Shown: positions 12,260-13,459 of the stretch, piece after piece
How positions within the stretch are numbered: position 1 is the stretch's first letter
Layout: every line of letters starts with the position of its first letter
Origin: Baffinella frigidus
Taxonomy: Eukaryota; Cryptophyceae; Cryptomonadales; Baffinellaceae
Direction: 5' to 3'
DNA: 13,459 bases
NCBI GenBank assembly: GCA_026770585.1
Contig: MU646454.1
Coordinates: 697,388 to 710,846, forward strand
Notes under the pieces: generated by a model
Seen by the model: the letters and a program-made list of their open reading frames with translations, nothing else
What the model was told of the DNA's origin: nothing
Databases searched by the model: none
Made by a program: the position numbers and the translations under genes

Positions 12260-12440
12260 CTAAACCCTAAACCATAGACCCTAAACCCTAAACCCTAAAC
12301 CTTGAAACCCTAAACTATGAACCCTAAACTGTAAACCCTAAACCTTAAAACCCTAAACCCTAAACCCTAAACCCTAAACCCTAAACCCTAAACCCTAAAC
12401 CCTAAACCCTAAACCCCAAACCCTAAACCCTGAACCCTGA
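12260..12440. repeat. Interstitial telomere-like CCCTAAA tract
   Basis: About 24 CCCTAAA units (TTTAGGG on the minus strand). They are degenerate at the edges (CCATAGA, CCTTGAA, CTGTAAA) and perfect for about nine units near 12350-12414. The TTTAGGG type is the plant/green-algal and dinoflagellate telomere unit. Unique sequence follows on both sides, so this is not a chromosome end in this assembly. Confidence 0.92.
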
Positions 12441-12473
12441 ACCTTGCCCTGTGGACAAAAACCCTGGGCGTCA

Positions 12474-12550
12474 CCTCAAACTCGGAAGGTTGTACTTCCA
12501 GGTTGTACCTCTGAGTTTGAGGCTGGAAGGTTGTACTCCCGAGGTTGTAC
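12474..12550. repeat. AGGTTGTACT repeats with a hairpin
   Basis: GGTTGTAC occurs four times. CCTCAAACTC (from about 12474) pairs with GAGTTTGAGG near 12510. Confidence 0.8.
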
Positions 12551-12551
12551 T

Positions 12552-12612
12552 TGCACCTCCGCTGACAGTACCCGAGGAGGGCGTGGCCCTCTCCCCCGAC
12601 GATGCTCGCCCC
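12552..12612 (+). repeat. Duplicated segment, copy 2
   Basis: ACCTCCGCTGACAG then GCGTGGCCCTCTCCCCCGAC; the plus strand reads GVALSPDDAR. Similarity to 12079-12135 is clear over about 60 bp with an insertion or deletion. Confidence 0.65.
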
Positions 12613-12619
12613 AGAGCAT

Positions 12620-12663
12620 GTCCCGTGTACCCACTGGGCGGGATGCCGTCCCGTGTACCCACT
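12620..12663. repeat. GTCCCGTGTACCCACT direct repeat
   Basis: Two exact 16-bp copies 28 bp apart. Confidence 0.88.
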
Positions 12664-12682
12664 TAGCAGCGGCCGAGTTCCC

Positions 12683-12707
12683 TTTCGCCTTGAAAACCAA
12701 GGCGAAA
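12683..12707. repeat. Perfect 10-bp hairpin
   Basis: TTTCGCCTTG and CAAGGCGAAA around AAAAC. Confidence 0.85.
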
Positions 12708-12904
12708 TACTGGTTGGAATCCAGGGCAATGGAAAAGATTCTAGTACAACTCGGTTAGATGTACTGGATCCGTGAAGCCGCCGGTGGCTACTAAGTGGTG
12801 AGTCTTGTCCCAGGCGGGCCAGGCGGGTATCCATGTGCCACCAGCCCTTAACCGTCAACCCTAGAACCCCAATCCTTTCGCAAGTAATTGGACAAGTGAA
12901 AATT

Positions 12905-13027
12905 CCAGGAGAGAACCAGATCGGGGTGGAGTTGAGCATTGTTTGTCACCAAGAGTCTACTCTCAGAGTAGACTCCCTGTGGAATTTACTACTGCAGGGC
13001 AGATACCCCAATCTGGTTCTCTTCTGG
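12905..13027. repeat. Palindromic element with inner palindrome
   Basis: Outer arms CCAGGAGAGAACCAGATCGG onward (12905-12927) pair with 13005-13027. The centre is GAGTCTACTCTCAGAGTAGA plus CTC at 12953-12975. It looks like the other foldback elements, but its ends are CCAG/CTGG and no flanking duplication is seen. Confidence 0.78.
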
Positions 13028-13181
13028 TGGCTGGTGGTGGTGTATATGCATATGTTGAGAACGTGCAAGCCGCCTGCCTTCAGAAGCAGAACTCCAGAAC
13101 CCTGCAAGTGCGCCCCTTGCACAACGCACCCCGGACAGGAGCGGACTCACAGGCAAATTCGGCAACTTAAGATCATTTTTC

Positions 13182-13213
13182 CACCAGGGGGCTCAGAATC
13201 TGAGCCCCCGGTG
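13182..13213. repeat. Hairpin
   Basis: CACCAGGGGGCTCA pairs with TGAGCCCCCGGTG around GAATC, with one bulge. A 14-G run at 13399-13412 lies further right; the rest of 13214-13459 shows nothing I can name. Confidence 0.75.
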
Positions 13214-13459
13214 ATGAATTGATTCTGGTACTAAATTGTCTTACACGTATTATAGTGGTACAAAACGTGTCAACTTTTGCGATCAAGGGTTATTCAGCAT
13301 TTGACCCCGGGTAGGCTCCTGTCCGGCCGAGGCCTGAAGCCGGCGTCATGCCTCGGGGCGTCCTGACAACACAGGCCCTGCTAAAACCTAGCTTCCGTGG
13401 GGGGGGGGGGGGTTGGTGGCCACGATGGCTGTCTCTCTCTGCGGCATTCTTGGAAGGAT

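Noticed and set aside
12409-12939. 176-residue minus-strand open frame
   Set aside because: It runs through telomere-like and AGGTTGTACT repeats and shows no recognisable domain.

Overview
The window is eukaryotic nuclear DNA, most likely from a unicellular alga. It has no bacterial-style operons. Instead it holds one intron-split gene, many palindromic (foldback) elements, microsatellites, minisatellites and an internal tract of CCCTAAA (TTTAGGG-type) telomere-like repeat. The one recognisable gene starts with a signal peptide followed by a transit-peptide-like stretch, which hints at an alga with a complex plastid. I cannot name the lineage.

The gene lies on the minus strand, from a start codon at 11525 leftwards to at least about 2545. 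I assembled it by eye from seven exons: 11139-11525, 10793-10939, 9753-9880, 7800-7899, 4346-4398, 2759-2795 and about 2545-2628. All introns use GT-AG ends and the phases agree (0,0,2,0,2,0). Joined, they give the first half of a major-facilitator sugar porter: the GYDQGV segment of helix 1, the D-x-x-GRR loop, GRLISGMGIG in helix 4, an E-C-A-P-x-x-x-R-G loop, then PETPRWLL and RVKEAKEAV. No second half (helices 7-12) was found, so it either runs off the left edge or is missing. Exons 6 and 7 are weaker calls than exons 1-5.

The introns are the remarkable part. Intron 1 (10940-11138) is almost pure TTGAGGG repeat. Introns 2-5 hold short, decayed copies ('echoes') of the neighbouring exon edges with their splice sites: exon 3 head (10028-10098), exon 3 tail (9584-9631 and 9401-9437), exon 4 tail (7626-7683, 7347-7366, 7168-7229, 6956-7013) and exon 5 head (4713-4733). 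A possible exon 6 echo lies beyond the last exon (1710-1732). Two roughly 600-700 bp tandem units (6542-7230 and 7240-7900) carry the exon 4 copies.

Interleaved are several families of non-autonomous, palindromic MITE-like elements; no transposase is visible. Seven unrelated-looking palindromes begin CCAC and end GTGG and each is flanked by a matching 2-bp duplication. Another family begins CACTG and has 5-bp duplications (AATTG, TACTG). A third carries CCTAGGACCTCCTACCGTAGG arms next to TA. One CCAC element sits exactly inside the CAG|GT donor of an exon 4 echo, where sister copies supply the empty site.

The left end (1-1750) holds a G-tract repeat, 30-bp, 8-bp and 29-bp tandem arrays and palindromes. 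The right end (11526-13459), upstream of the transporter, holds a duplicated segment, the telomere-like tract and more hairpins; no gene could be called there with confidence.
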